A stretch of 64,000 nucleotides of DNA from Euryodendron excelsum (GCA_033060915.1 CM065379.1:79501-143500); one strand, 5' to 3'. Counted from the first letter of the stretch, positions 25,545 to 38,619 are shown. Made by a program: numbers and translations. The notes: generated by a model not told the origin, from the letters alone.

Positions 25545-26429
25545 CAAAGCCTCCTCCAGCATGAAAGGGATCCGCAAACTCAGTCTGAAAACCCTAATTT
25601 TTTATACACAGAGCTCATAGCCTCCCAAAACCCTAGCTTCTCTAGGTTTTTCAAACCCTAGCCACCATACACCAAACCCTAGTCTCCTATACACTCATAC
25701 ACACTCATATACACTTATACACTAGCCTCCAACCCTCTATCGAAGGCTTGGATTGCTGCAACTTCAAGCTTTAAAGATCAAAGACAAGCCCTTGAAGACT
25801 GAAGTGAAGCTAAGACCGAAGAAAAGCAAAGCGCGCAAAGCCAAGCCAAATAAACAAGACATACAATAGGTTTTCTCTTTAAGTTTCTGCACTTCCCCCT
25901 CTCTCTTCTCCCTCCTAACCCACTTGGATTTTCTCTATTTTAATCCCCCATCTTCTTCCCCCTTTTCTTTGCATGCTTGAAACAAGGGGATTCCTGGTCC
26001 ATGTGTAGAATTAGACTATTGGAGGGTCACCGTGTCGGGGGCTTTCTTTTAGTCTAACCAGATACCACGTGGGTTCAGCCCCCTTGATTATGTGGTGAAG
26101 CCTTAATCTTGTATGTTCACGACCCCAATTTGCATTGTGCATATCATTATCTTGCATTTTTTCAAAAATCATTTTCAAACTCATTTTCAAAGATTGCATT
26201 AAACTTGTTTTCAAAATTACATCAAAATCTCCTTTTTCAAAATTTATTTTCAAAATCACAATCGTAGAGTGATTTAGGAATTTCCATGGCTAGGATTGCT
26301 TTAGGAAAGTGTTACATTTAAAGTGACCGATATGGTCTATATTTTCAACTCCTCGTTATTTTCAAAACCACTTTCTTAAAGTGGTTCTAACCTTCTTATG
26401 GTTAGAATCGCTTTAGGAAAGTGAGACGT

Positions 26430-28300
26430 TTTTATACTTTCCAAAAAAGCTCTCTTTTCAAAAGTCTCTTTTTCTAAAACCTCTTTTTCAACATGCTTTC
26501 CGAAAACTCTTCTTTCCAAAATTGTTTTCTAAAAACTTCCTCCAAAAATCTATTTTCCAAAACTTCTCTTTTCAAACTCTTTTCCAAAACACTCTCCTCA
26601 AAATTCACTTTTCTAAAAACTTTTTCTAAAAAGTTTCTTCCAAAATCTTGTTTCCAAAAACGTCCTTCCTAAAATTCTTGTCAAAACACATTTCCAAAAA
26701 ACTCCTCTTTAAAATCTTTCTCCAAAATCTTCGTTTCCAAAAACTCACTTTCCAAAAATTCCTTTTCTTGGTGCCCAAGTCAAGCCCTAGAACTCACGAT
26801 TAGAAAACCCTAGTTTTCCTTCCTAAAGACATGATTTTCAACCTTGCCCCAAACCTAGGTTTCCAAAGCCTCTTGTTTTCTACATCAAAATTATATATAT
26901 TTTCAAAACCTATTTTCTACATCAAAACTATAGTCTTCCCAAAACTAGAATTTTCAAAACTCCATCTTTCCAAATCCATGCCAAATCCAATCTTCCTTTT
27001 AGGAAACCAAACCTAATCTCCCGTTTAGGAACTAGATTCAATCTTTCGTTTTTTGAAACAAAATCAAAATATCTCTTTTTAGAAACAAAATTCAATCCCT
27101 TGTTTTAGGAAATAGGAATCTTAACCCTTCTTAGTCCAAATCTTTTCTAATTCAACTTCTTCCTAATCTTCTACTCTCCTAAATCTTAAGTTTCCAAAAC
27201 TTGAACATAAAAATCTTTCCTAAATTTTAAAACTCAAAATCCAAATATTTCCTAATTCAACCCTTTCCTAATTCTACCCCTTTTCAAATCTTAACTTTCC
27301 AAATTTAAGTTTTTAAATCTTTCCTAAACTCAAACCTTTCCTAATCTTAAGATCTTTTAAAACTCTAAAACTTTCTAAATTCTAAACTTTCCTAAACTTC
27401 AAATCTTTCTAAATCTAAAACTTTCTAAACTCAAAACTTTCTTATTTCAAAACATTCCAAATTTAAACTTTCCTATTTCGAAAACTTTCTAAATTCGAAA
27501 CTTTCTTAAGTCAAAACTTTCCTAAATCGAAATTTTCTTAAAGTGAAACCTTTCCTTTTTCGAAACTTTTCCTATTTCCAAACCTTTTTTAAAATGAAAC
27601 TTTCTTAATTCAAAACTTTCCTAAATTGACACTTTCCTAAATTGAAACTTTCCTAAAACGAAACTTTCCAAAAATGACACTTTCCTAAATCGAACCTTTC
27701 CTAATTCGAACTCTTCCAAAATTCAATCTTTCCTAATTTTCCAAGTCCAACATTCGAGTCAAATCTTTCTAAATCTCAAGTTTTTCCTAAGTCTCATCTT
27801 TCCTAAGTTTAGCTTTCCTAAACCTCAATCCTTCCAAAACAAGTCCAAAGCTTTCTTCCAAGTTCTATTTTTCCAAATCAAAATCCAACCTTTTCAGTTC
27901 CAAAATTCTAAATTCCAATCTTCAATCTTCTATTCTAGGTTCAAGTCAAATCTATTTTTTAATCAATCAAAATCTCTTTCTTCCAATCTAACTTTCTATT
28001 TTCTATTGGACTCTTGTCCGAACTACGACTGACCTGATTCCTCCAAAAGGATACTTAGGCAACCCTCATGGGTGCAGTCATAGCATTTTTTCAAGTTTCT
28101 ATTTCCACAAAATCTTTCTAAATCTCCAATCTATTTTCAAACTTCCAATTCTAAATTTCTATTTCCAAATCTCTATTTTCAATTTCCAGAACCTTCTTTC
28201 CAAATTCAAACTTCTATATCTTTCTTTTCAAATTAAATCAATTTCTTTCCAAATCTATTTTTCAATTCTCTTTTCTTACACTTGCATATTATGCATTATA
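26430..28300. repeat. G-poor, imperfectly periodic tract in the long LTR
   Basis: Nearly 1.9 kb made mainly of variants of CTTTCCTAAA and TTTCCAAAAC, with very few G residues on the plus strand. Period is roughly 10-12 bases but irregular. No coding capacity. It is a low-complexity part of the LTR. Confidence 0.75.
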
Positions 28301-28825
28301 CTTTTTAAACATTCTTTTTCAAAGTGGATAGGATTGGACAGTTTGCTAGTTGAAGACTCTCATAGGTGAATCTAGAGTGAATAGACATGTAGGTACTGCA
28401 AGAGCGGGGTAGGGTGATGGCTTAGTGCGTCTTCCCTACACGTAACCAACCTCCGAACCTAGATCACAGTTTTCAAAAGACCAAAAGGAGTTATTTTTCT
28501 AAAAATGGCTTAATATTTTTTAAAGGTTGCTAAATAACCTGTTTTCTTAAAAACCCTCTCTTGAGGAGGTATTTTCAAAATCGTTTTCAAAAACCCTAAG
28601 TGTAGTCTTCGGATTATGCTTAGTTTTTAGGTGACCTAACTCACTTTAATCAAGTTAGGTGGCGACTCTAAATTTTTTTCAAAAACCCTTTATTCAAATC
28701 TATTTTCAATTCAAATATAGTCGCACTCATTCTTCTAGGAGGGTGAGTTCTGACGAGAGAGTACAGTGTTTTTCCCGCTTGTGTGTGTATTGCTCGAGTG
28801 CGAAAAATTTGGGCGTGACAGGATG

Positions 28826-29676
28826 GCCAAGCGCGACCAGGAACATACAGCCTTCATCACAGACCGGGGGCTTTATTGCTACAACGTCATGCCGTTCGGA
28901 CTAAAAAATGCAGGGGCAACATACCAACAGCTGGTCAACCTTATGTTTAAATCACAGATTGGGCTTAATGTGGAAGTTTACGTAAACGATACGTTGGTGA
29001 AAAGCAAGGAAGCCACCAATCATCTATGGGATCTCGAAGAAACGTTCCAAACACTCCGCAAGTATCGGATGAAGCTCAATCCCGCCAAGTGTGCCTTTAG
29101 CGTTGCCTCGTGGAAGTTCCTAGGCTTTATGGTCTCACAAAGGGAGATTGAAGCGAACCTAGAAAAGATTTAAGCCATTGTTGACATGTAAGCACCCTGG
29201 ATAACAAAGGATTTCAGCGTCTGGCAGGACGTGACGCAACCCTAAACAGATTCATCTCCTAGTCCACTGACAAGTGTCTTCTGTTCTTCAAAATCCTACA
29301 CAAGGCCTTCGAATAGGACGAGGAATGTGAAGTAGCCTTCGGTCAACTGAAACAATATCTTAGCTCAGTCCCACTGCTCAGCCGAACTGTTCTGGGGGAG
29401 GAATTATTTCTCTATTTGGCAGTGTCGGCAACAGCAGTGAGCTCAGCTCTTTTCCTAAAAGAAAGGGGAATCCAAAAGTTGGTGTACTACACCAGTCGCG
29501 CCATGCGCGGAGCAGAAGAACGGTATCCGAAGATGGAACTCATGGCCCTCGCGCTAGTGACTGCAGCTCGGCGTTTGAGGCCCTACTTTCAAGCCCACAC
29601 GATTGTGGTACTCACTGACCAGCCCTTGAAACACATTCTAGACAAGCCAGAGACATTAGGACGCTTAGTGAAATGA
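28826..29676 (+). pseudogene. pol: RT C-terminal part and RNase H of the Tat-like element
   Basis: Continues RT after the solo LTR: AKRDQEHTAFITDRGLYCYN, MPFGLKNAGATYQQLVN, then the catalytic motif reads YVND instead of YVDD. KLNPAKCAFSVASWKFLGFMV follows, then several stops and shifts between about 29173 and 29400. RNase H resumes with KLVYYTSRAMRGAEERYPKM and VVLTDQPLKHILDKPE, stopping at 29674-29676. The Asn in YVND alone should abolish polymerase activity. Confidence 0.88.
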
Positions 29677-29718
29677 TCTGTTGAACTCAGTATGTTCAAC
29701 ATCCACTACTGACCCCGA

Positions 29719-30260
29719 TTGGCGATCAAAGGGCAGGCTGCTGCGGACTTCATCGCAGAATTCACTAACCCACCCCCTACCACCCCTGACGCCGATCTAC
29801 CTGACAGCCACTGGGTCTTGAATGTCGATGGCTCTTCCACTCACGATTCTGGTGGTGCCGGAGTGGTCCTCGTCACCCCGGATGGCTACAAGATGGAATA
29901 TGCTCTCCGCTTCAAGTTTTTCGCCACCAACAACGTTGCCGAATACGAAGCACTCATTGTCGGTCTCCGAATGGGTTGGCGAATGGGGGCCGAACACATA
30001 ATGGTGCGAAGCGACTCTCAATTGGTGGTGGAGCAAGTCCAAGGAGAGTATAAGGCCAGAGAAGACAACATGAAGCAATACTGCCAAATGGCGAAGAGCC
30101 TGGCTAGAAGATTCACGAAGATACTACTGGAGTATGTCCCGAGACTACAGAACGAAGAGGCAGACTGGCTAGCCAAGATTCCCTCATCCAACGAGCCCGA
30201 CCCGAATGTCCCGATCGAGATTCTTGATTCATCGAGCATCCAGAGCTTGGAAGTTGACCA
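29719..30260 (+). pseudogene. pol: Second (archaeal-type) RNase H domain
   Basis: Open frame with WVLNVDGSSTHDSGGAGVVL, NNVAEYEALIVGLRMG and VRSDSQLVVEQVQGEY. Acidic residues sit where the RNase H fold needs them: D in NVDGSS, E in AEYEAL, D in RSDSQL, later a D in EEADWLAK. A duplicate RNase H between the RT-linked RNase H and integrase is the marker of Tat-lineage Gypsy elements. This is the best preserved domain of the element. Confidence 0.87.
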
Positions 30261-31479
30261 AATCGAGCCGGAATCCTCATGGATGAGCCAGATCAGGAAT
30301 TTCTTGGAGAACGGAACCCTGCCCGAAGATAGGAATGAAGCGAGGTGGATTCAATACTGTTCTAGCAGGTACCTCATGCAGAACGGGGTTCTTTACAAAA
30401 GGGGGCACACCGTGCCGCTGCTCCGCTGTGCTAGTGAGGAAGAGGCAGACTACATTATATGGGAGGTTTATGAAGGGTGTGCGAGAACCATTCTGGTGAA
30501 CGATCTCTCGCTAAGAAGATACTACGAACGGCCTATTATTGGCCCACCATGGAGAGAGATGCCTAGGAATTCGTCAAGAAGTATGACAAATGTCAGCGGT
30601 TCGCCAATATTCCGAGACTGCTATCTCAAGAGCTGACCCCGATCCAGACCCCCTGGCCCTTCGCCCAATGGGGGATCGACATAGTGGGACCGTTGCCACT
30701 CGGCAGAGGGCAGACGAAGTTTACGGTGGTGGGAATCGATTACTTCACTAAATGGGCAGAAGCAGAGGCCCTACCGACGATCACTGAGGAGAAGATGAAA
30801 AAGTTCTTGTGGCAGAACATTGTTTGCAGGTTCAGAATCCCCAAGGTCGTCGTCACGGACAACGGGAAGCAGTTTGAGGGCAGACAGTTCAACCAACTAT
30901 ACACTGACCTAGGAATAAGCCACCACGCCTTGTCTCCCAAGCACCTGCAGGCAAATGGCCAAGTCAAAGTTACCAACAGGTTCCTCTTGAAAATCCTAAA
31001 GATAAAGTTGGAGAAGGCCAAAGGCTTGTGGGCGGAGGAGCTCCCTAACATCCTTTGGGCCTACAGAACGACGGAGAGAGTGTCCACAGAACAAACGCCG
31101 TTCTCGCTTACCTTCGGCACTGAAGCCGTCATCTTAGTAGAGATCGACCTCCCCAGCCCGAGGACGATGCAGTTCGACCCCGTGACCAATGGCGAGGCTA
31201 TGAATGTGGACCTAGATCTATTGGAAGAAAGGAGGCTACAAACAGCCATAAGGGTGGCATCCTACCAGCAGAAGATGCGCCAGTACCACAACTCCAGGGT
31301 TCGACAAAGAGACTTCATGACGGGGGACCTTGTATTGAAAAGAGTCAACCATCTACTAAAGACCCCAGAGAAGGCAAGCTCGGACCCAATTGGAAAAGAC
31401 CTTACGAGGTGGTCGGCAGTACTATGAAGGGGACGTACAGGTTGAAGAATTCAGAAGGCAAGGAGCTCCCACATTCGTG
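30261..31479 (+). pseudogene. pol: Integrase of the Tat-like element (continues at 38498-38531)
   Basis: The N-terminal HHCC zinc finger is damaged: VYEG where HEG is expected and KYDKCQ where KCDKCQ is expected, with a frameshift around 30520-30560. The core keeps VGIDYFTKW and VVTDNGKQF, but the third catalytic residue reads QANGQVKVTNR, Lys in place of Glu. The C-terminal part runs to KELPHS, where the 7-kb element is inserted. After removing it the frame closes as KELPHSWHAEHLRKYYS and TGA at 38529-38531, which confirms the junction. Confidence 0.9.
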
Positions 31480-33176
31480 TGGTTCGCCCCCAAATGCGGT
31501 TTCCTACAAATGAAGTTAGCACATCGTAAGAATGCGGGGGTCGCGATGAAGTATAAACCGGAAGATCCAGTATTGTTCTCTCCTAAAGGACCTATCCCAA
31601 TATAGGCTCTAGCACTCAACTCACACTAACCTAACCTAGGATCGAATTGCAATTAAAGAGGGGAATTGGATCTAAAATAAAAAGGAAAATAAAAAGACCG
31701 AAAATGTTTTGGGTTTTTGATGATGATTTTGAATTACTAACCTAATGTAATGGAAATTAAAGCAATTAACACTAAATAATTAAAGTAAAGCAAAGTAAAA
31801 ATAGAATTAAAGCAATTAAAAGATAATTTGGCTCAAATGATCCAATCACTCAATTTCATCCAAGGTTTCTAATGAGGTTTATAACTCAAATCAAACACAA
31901 CATTTAAGTGTGTTTAATTCGGAAGATTTAACTTTGAAAACCGATAATTCTCAAGCAATTAAAATTAGATACATGTTCAATGGAGAATCAAAGGTTAATA
32001 CCATCGATTCAACTTAGTCAATACCAAATTTGTGGTTTGTGCATTGGTTAGTCAAATATAGTCAATAACCTAGGTTTTCTAAGACATCTTCAATCAATTG
32101 TTGGGAATGAATTTCTAGCAATTGTAGAGTATTTTTTTAGTCAAGAGTCCTAAATTAATACCATTGATTTGGGTGATGAAAATCCCCAAACTTAGTCAAC
32201 AATCTAAATTTTCTAAAATTCCACACCTAATTACTAGAAATTCGAATTCTAAGAAAATATGACAATTAATCCATGATATATCTCCAATTGAATTCCTTGG
32301 ATTATTTGGGTGATTTTCACATTTAAACCCAATGTAAATTCTAGCTACTTGAATACATCATAAAAAAAACATGTAAGAATGTAAAGAAAGCATGTAGAGA
32401 CTTAAATCTAAAATTTATTTAAATATTAAAGATGTTTGGTTACAAAGAAAATGCAAGAAAGTGCAAGAAAGTGAAACAAAATACAATACAATGAAACAAA
32501 ACTACAAGTTTTACACTTATACTACAATTACAAAGCTAAATCTAAGCTAAAAATGAAGAAAAATGGAAAAAACCAACCTTGAAGGAGCTCTCCCGTTGCC
32601 TCCTTGCTCCCACTAACCCTAACTACTTAAAAACTATACAAAAAAACTCTAAAAACATAGTCTCGGACGCAAAAAATACATTCTGGATGAATAGTAACCA
32701 TTCGAATAACGTTCGGACGATGCGTCTAACGGCCGTATTATTCATGAACAGTAACCGTCCGAACGGTGAACAGTAACCGTTCGGACGGGTACTATTCATT
32801 ACTGTTCGACCCTAGAAACTTCGAAACTTGATTTAACCACATTGGAGCTCGAGTCAACCGATGCACATTAGAGGCAAAGTTGTAAAGCTTGAAGTATTCT
32901 TTCTAATGACGCAAAAATTAGCTCAATCGGACATCGGAGTAAAAAGTTATAACCAGAATACCGAGACAAGTCTGAATTTTCATAAACAAATTATTCGCCT
33001 TGAACCCACTTTGATTATTCTTGCTTTCTTTTTGCCTTTATTAGCTTATATAACCTACAAAACCCATACAAAACATACTCAAACAAATATCTAACTAAAA
33101 TAAGATAATTAATTACAATATAAGTCTAACAAAGTACAAATTAAGGGTTTATGATTACACTTTTAGGGTGTAATCA
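31480..33176 (-). repeat. 3' LTR (left copy) of the nested non-autonomous element
   Basis: 1,697 bp and close to 36805-38492 along its whole length. It contains blocks with GTTCGGACGG and its complement near 32.69-32.80 kb. Confidence 0.9.
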
Positions 33177-34219
33177 CAACCCCCAACTTACATTTTGCTA
33201 GTCCCTAACAAAAACTATCAAAAAAAACATAAAAGATAATCTTTACTTTCGTAGGAGTCACGAGTACACTTAGCTCATGCACCAAGCCTTTAAACCCCTA
33301 GGTTACCACTAGTGGACGAGTGGTGTCTCGTGAGAGTTTACAGTGATGATGCCCACAAACATCCTTTTGTGAATTACCAATCAAGATAAGAATAAGGAAT
33401 GAGTGCATAATCCTACTCAATTCAACATTAGATGCCACTTCAAACTCCTACCACTTGTAAGAATATGTAACAAATCATGCAAAAGAGAGGTTCATGTGTG
33501 TGGGTGATGAATCCTGCTAAACAACACAAATGAACTCACCCTTTAAAACTTTGATTTAATCCTCACCGGACATACACTCACAATTAAAGTTCAACATGGT
33601 TCTCACAATGGTATGCTCAACAATAGAGTAAATGTATAAAGACAAAACAAGTGAACATACCAATTACAAAAACCGAACAAAAGATAGAAGTGTATCGACT
33701 TTAGCATAGCTCAAAGAAAGAATGTTCAAAGTTAAGCATATTGATTCAAAGAAATTGACAAAATATAGCGTATACTCTATTGAAAACTTCAATCAAGCAC
33801 AACTTGGATCAACTAAGCCATGTAGAGGTGAAGAGGGTAATATAGAAGGTGTGAAAGGTAAAGGTAAAGAGATGAAGTAAATGGTCATATCATGTGTGAT
33901 CAAGGCATGAAATGATGAATGCAAAACAACTATAACTCTCCCTTTTCAACATTTAATACATTTTTTTTTCACTTCTCACTCTTCTCTTAAAATATTTTCA
34001 ACTTTTGAACTACTCTTTCATTCTTTTTTTCATTTTATTCTCTTTTTTTGTTCCTTCCTTCTTCTTCTTTCTCTTTTTTTTTTTTTTCTTTTCTTATTTC
34101 TTTTGCTTTTTTTTGCATACTTCTCATTTTGTTTCCATCCTTTTTATCATCTCCCTTAGATTCAACAACTACTTTTCATATTTCAATATGCTCATATGCA
34201 TTGAACTCCCCAAATCAAT

Positions 34220-34296
<77 letters not shown>
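34220..34296. repeat. Long (CT)n microsatellite
   Basis: About 36 CT repeats within the inner region of the non-autonomous element, preceded by a T-rich tract. On the coding (minus) strand it is (GA)n. The 109- and 85-codon frames through it are low-complexity products of the repeat. Confidence 0.95.
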
Positions 34297-34299
<3 letters not shown>

Positions 34300-35189
34300 C
34301 TTTAACAATGCAAAAATACTCTTTTCTTACTTAGGCATCTCTTTGCAATACAAGAGATGAAATCACTATGTACTTTCTAATAAAAGTAGGAGATTGACAA
34401 GGGGTCAAGGGAAATGCACAGTTTAACAATGGGAAACTTATGGCTATAAAGAAGAATATGGTATAGAATCATATCCAAAGTTGTACAACCGAAGCATTTC
34501 ATACAGTACAAGTGTCAATATTAAGATCAAAACTCAACTCATGAACCAAATATAAGCATAATGAAGCTATTGAATGAAATGAGGGTGAAGAACTATCCTT
34601 GAATAAATGTAAACGCTCCAAAAGGCTATTAATGCTCTAAAGCTCACAAGGTAATAATCTCTACTAATGTAAGGGTGACAGTGCCAAGACTAGTAACAAA
34701 TTGTGTTAAAAATTTTGATTGTGTACAATGATGTAATTCTCTCTACAAATGCATGAATTAAGCAACCCCCATAACATGTTGGGTATAAGGAGTGAATCAA
34801 CATCATCTTGAATAAAGAAGTATGTAAAAATTCCTATCTTCTAATCTCAAAAGGCACTTTCACAAGTAAAATAATTTTTTTTTTATAGGGTGCAAGACAA
34901 AGAAGTAAAAACAAAACAATAGAGGCAAAGCCTCTACCCCACCCCAAACTTAAAATGATGCGTTATCCTCAATGCATGAGAACAAAGCATTAAATATAAT
35001 TCAATGGTGAAAAAAGAGAAAAATAGAGTGCAAAAGGCACCCCCAACTTATAATGCAACATAAACTAAGAAACTAAATAAACAAAACAACTTAAAGCACC
35101 CCCAACTTAAAATGAGAAAATAAACTAAAAACAAAAAAATAAAAAAACAAAACTACTCCTACTCCTATACAAATGAGAGAGAGAATGGA

Positions 35190-36353
35190 TCACCCAATGC
35201 CACAAAGTGGGAATTTGCCATCATCCCACATCCCCAAACTCAAGATTTTCAAAGAGTTCATGCAAACATAAGAATAGACAATGGCCACTTCTAGGATATA
35301 GCTTTGAAGCACATAAAGGTAATAAGGGTCATAAAATGTAGAAAATACAAAATGATCATGCACAAATGTGCCTATTATGCTCATGCTATGAAGTGTTTGA
35401 CCCTCCCTTTCTTCTTGGTCGGCCATGTGAATGATGCTTGGTTCAAAGGTTGAGACATGGAGCTCCAAAGGCTCCGGTAGGTTTGGACTTGGTGTTGGAG
35501 GTGTAAAAATAGGGATCACATGATCCCTAGACACGGTAAGGATGACCTCTAAACCATCAACATCCTCATTGATAAGCACATTCCTAACATCAAATAAATC
35601 AAAGTCATCATTAAGGGTAGACTCATCTCTACCCCTCTCTTCTTGGTTAGAGTCCCAAATTTCGGACTCCCCTCTCTCACACTCTTCATCCCTAAATTTA
35701 TTTTCAATAATTTTCTCACTTACCTTAGGAATGTCTTCCTTGGACTCAAAGTTTCAGGGAAGAGTGTTTTGATCAATGATTTCCTCATTCCTATGGTTAG
35801 TGATGGGATGAGCGGGTTCACTTAGACACCCTTGGTTAGTAGGAATGAATGGAGATGACACAAGGGACTTTTCCTCCTCTTGGACAACCAAGGTTTGCAT
35901 TAAAATAGTCAATTGACTCTTTATCTCATTAAGGCTCTCGTTTATTCTAGAGTTCACTTCTCCTTGAAATTTTATGGCTTGTTGAATTGTGTCATCTAGA
36001 TTATCCTCTATATTATCCGCTTGTGTGCCAATGTGAGGAGTGTGATATTCCTCATAGGGTAAAAATTGGGATTGGAGGTATTCACAAGGTGAATTTTGGT
36101 AGAGTGGAGGTGGTGCATGGTAATAGTCAAAGGGCTCTTGGGAATTGTGAGGCTTAAAATAATGATGTGAATATGTGCTCTCATATCTCCTACCAAGGTT
36201 AAATTGGTCACACCCCCCAAGAATGGGAGGTGGTCGTGGAAGCTCCCTTTGGCCACTAGCTCTAAGGTGTTCCCTAAGAGATATGTTGGATGATGGAAGG
36301 TGTGAAAATCTACTATCAAATATAATGGAATGCACAATGAAAATTGGATGCAA
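35190..36353 (-). pseudogene. gag-like open frame of the nested element (one stop)
   Basis: One frame of about 387 codons read through a single TGA at 35754-35756. I checked the bridge by reverse-complementing 35580-35756 and it stays open on both sides (NTLP-stop-NFESKED...DLFDVRNVLINEDVDG). The protein is hydrophilic: a Pro/Tyr-rich part with RPPPILGGCDQFNLGRRYES, then a helical stretch around IKFQGEVNSRINESLNEIK, then acidic sequence and a Pro-rich tail. No enzymatic motif is visible and no ATG stands at the 5' edge of the open frame. Similar single frames are common in large non-autonomous elements; function is unknown. Confidence 0.6.
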
Positions 36354-36780
36354 TGCACAAACAAATGTAGTGCACCGCGCCTCAACACATCATACACAAC
36401 AATGCTCAATAGTGTTTCATCCAAACCTCCAATCTCCACATAAAAATTTCACCAATTTAATCAAGTTCAATTCAACCAAACCTCCAATCTCCACAAGTTA
36501 TATACCACCAATTTGCAATATACACAATCCTTAATTCTCCTCTAGCAATCCTCCAATCAAATTATTAAAATGAAACAAAATCTACACAAAATAAACAAAA
36601 CAAGCCTAAAATAAAAAGAAAAAGAATGAATGAAAATCTAACATGGTATTTACACAAAAATTGAAACAAAGTTACCGATGGCCTAAGCCGAAGATTCCAC
36701 CGTCGTGGTAGATGGACGGAGATCCAATCCACCAATTGCTCTTCAATCTAAAGCTCGGTAGTGCTTGCCTCGTGCCTTTA

Positions 36781-36799
36781 GTCCCCAGCAACGGCGCCA
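36781..36799 (-). other. Primer binding site resembling tRNA-Asp
   Basis: On the minus strand TGGCGCCGTTGCTGGGGAC lies five bases after the end of the right-hand LTR. It is nearly complementary to the 3' end of plant tRNA-Asp, the primer used by Athila-type and related elements. It fixes the orientation of the element. Confidence 0.82.
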
Positions 36800-36804
36800 A
36801 AACT

Positions 36805-38492
36805 TGGTTCGCCCCCAAATGCAGTATTCCTGCAAATGGAGTTAGCACCTGCAAGATATAGGGGTTGTGATGAAGTATAAACCGGAAAATCCGGTATCGT
36901 TTTCTCCCAAGGGACCTAGCCCAATATAAGCTTTAGCACTCAACTCACACTAACCTAACCTAGAATCAAATTGCAATTAGATAGGGGAATTGGATCTAAA
37001 ATAAAAAGAAAAATAAACAGATCGAAAATGTTTTGGGTTTTTTATGATGGTTTTGAATTACTAACCTAATGCAATGGAAATTAAAGCAATTAACACTAGA
37101 CAATTAAAGTAAAGCAAAGTGAAAGTAGAATTAAAGCAATTAAAAGATAATTTGGCTCAAATGATCCAATCACTCAATTTCATCCAAGGTTTCTAATGGA
37201 GTTTATAACTCAAATCAAACACAACATTTAAGTGTGTTTGATTCGGAATATTTAACTTTGAAAATCGATAATTCTCAAGCAATTGAAATTAGATACATGT
37301 TCAATGGAGAATCAAAGGTTAATACCATCGATTCAACTTAGTCAATACCAAATTTGTGGTTTATGCATTGGTTAGTCAAATATAGTCAATAACCTAGGTT
37401 TTCTAAGGCATCTTCAATCAATTGTTGGGAATGATTTTCTAGCAATTGTAGAGTATTTTTCTAGTCAAGAGTCCTAAATTAATACCATTGATTTGGGTGA
37501 TGAAAATCCCCAAACTTAGTCAATAATCTAAGTTTTCTAAAATTCCACACCTAATTACTAGAAATTCGAATTCTAAGAAAATATGGCAAATCATCCATGA
37601 GATACCTCCAATTGAATTCCTTAGATTATTTGGATGATTTTCACATTTAAACTCAATGTAAATTCTAGCTACTTGAATACATTATAAAAAACATGTAAGA
37701 ATGTAAAGAAAGCATGTAGAGACTTAAATCTAAAATTTACTTAAATATTAAAGATGTTTGGTTGCAAAGAATGTGTAAGAAAGTGAAAGAAAATACAATA
37801 CAATGAAAAAAAACTACAAGATTTACACTTATACTACAATTACAAAGCTAAATCTAAGCTAAAAATGAAGAAAAAGGAAAAAAAACCAACCTCGGAGGAG
37901 TTCTCCCGCTGCCTCCTTGCTCCCACTAACCCTAACTACTCAAAAACTATACAAAAAAATCCTAAAAATGCAGCTTCGGAAGCAAAAAAAATGCTTTCTG
38001 AATGAACAGTAACTATCTGAATACCATCCGAACGGTGCGTCTAACGGCCGTACTATTCATGAACAGTAATCGTCCAAACGATGAACAGTAACCGTTCAGA
38101 CGGGTACTATTCATCACTGTTCGACCCCAGAAATTTTGAAGCTTGATTTGACCACCTTGGAGCTCGATTCAGCCGATGCACATTAGAAGCAAAGTTGTAA
38201 AGCTTGAAGTATTCTTTCCAATGACACAAAAATCAGCTCAATCAGACATCAGAGCAAAAAAATTTGGCCAAAATACCGAGACAGGTCTGAATTTTTATGA
38301 ACAAATTATTCGCCTTGAACCCGCTTTGATTATTCTTGCTTTGTTTTTTGCCTTTATTAGCTTATATAACCTACAAAACACATACAAAACATACTTAAAC
38401 AAATATCTAACTAAAATAAGATAATTAATTACAATATAAGTCTAACAAAGTACAAATTAATGGCTTATGATTACACTTTTAGGGTGTAATCA
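36805..38492 (-). repeat. 5' LTR (right copy) of the nested non-autonomous element
   Basis: 1,688 bp, the partner of 31480-33176. On the minus strand it starts TGATTACACCCTAAAAG and ends GGGGGCGAACCA, giving TG...CA termini. Confidence 0.9.
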
Positions 38493-38619
38493 CCGTGGCA
38501 CGCAGAGCATCTACGGAAGTACTACTCTTGAAAGGCTCCTACTTGTGATTCACCAGAATATCAATAAAAGTGACTGTTTAGCAATTGTCTGCTTGCTTAA
38601 AATTGATATAGAATCTGCC

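Larger units (their letters stand above)
23794..28820. mobile_element. Very long solo LTR (5,027 bp), inserted in the RT domain
   Basis: Begins TGTAAGCACC and ends GGGCGTGACA, with a perfect 5-bp target duplication GGATG at 23789-23793 and 28821-28825. Removing it and one target copy restores the RT reading GYNQIRM then AKRDQEHTAFITDRG. No gag or pol and no internal PBS were seen, and both termini look like LTR termini, so this is one LTR alone. LTRs of this size are known in Ogre/Tat-type elements. It holds a 45-bp tandem repeat near its start, a TATA box at 25537, and a long G-poor tract at 26.4-28.3 kb. An alternative is a short non-autonomous element whose own LTRs were missed. Confidence 0.82.
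31480..38492 (-). mobile_element. Nested non-autonomous LTR element (LARD-like), 7,013 bp
   Basis: Two direct repeats of about 1.7 kb (31480-33176 and 36805-38492) start TGGTTCGCCCCC and end GGTGTAATCA on the plus strand. The flanking 5-mers are TCGTG (31475-31479) and CCGTG (38493-38497), a target duplication with one change. Orientation is minus: the tRNA-Asp-like PBS lies beside the right-hand LTR and a purine-rich AAGTTGGGGGTTG beside the left-hand LTR. The 3.6-kb inner region has no RT, RNase H or integrase, only one gag-like frame, so enzymes must have come from a related autonomous element. It interrupts the last codons of the Tat integrase. Confidence 0.9.

Noticed and set aside
34005..34334. 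Ser/Leu-rich frames at the long CT repeat
   Set aside because: CT dinucleotides read as alternating Ser-Leu in any frame. It is part of a non-autonomous element.
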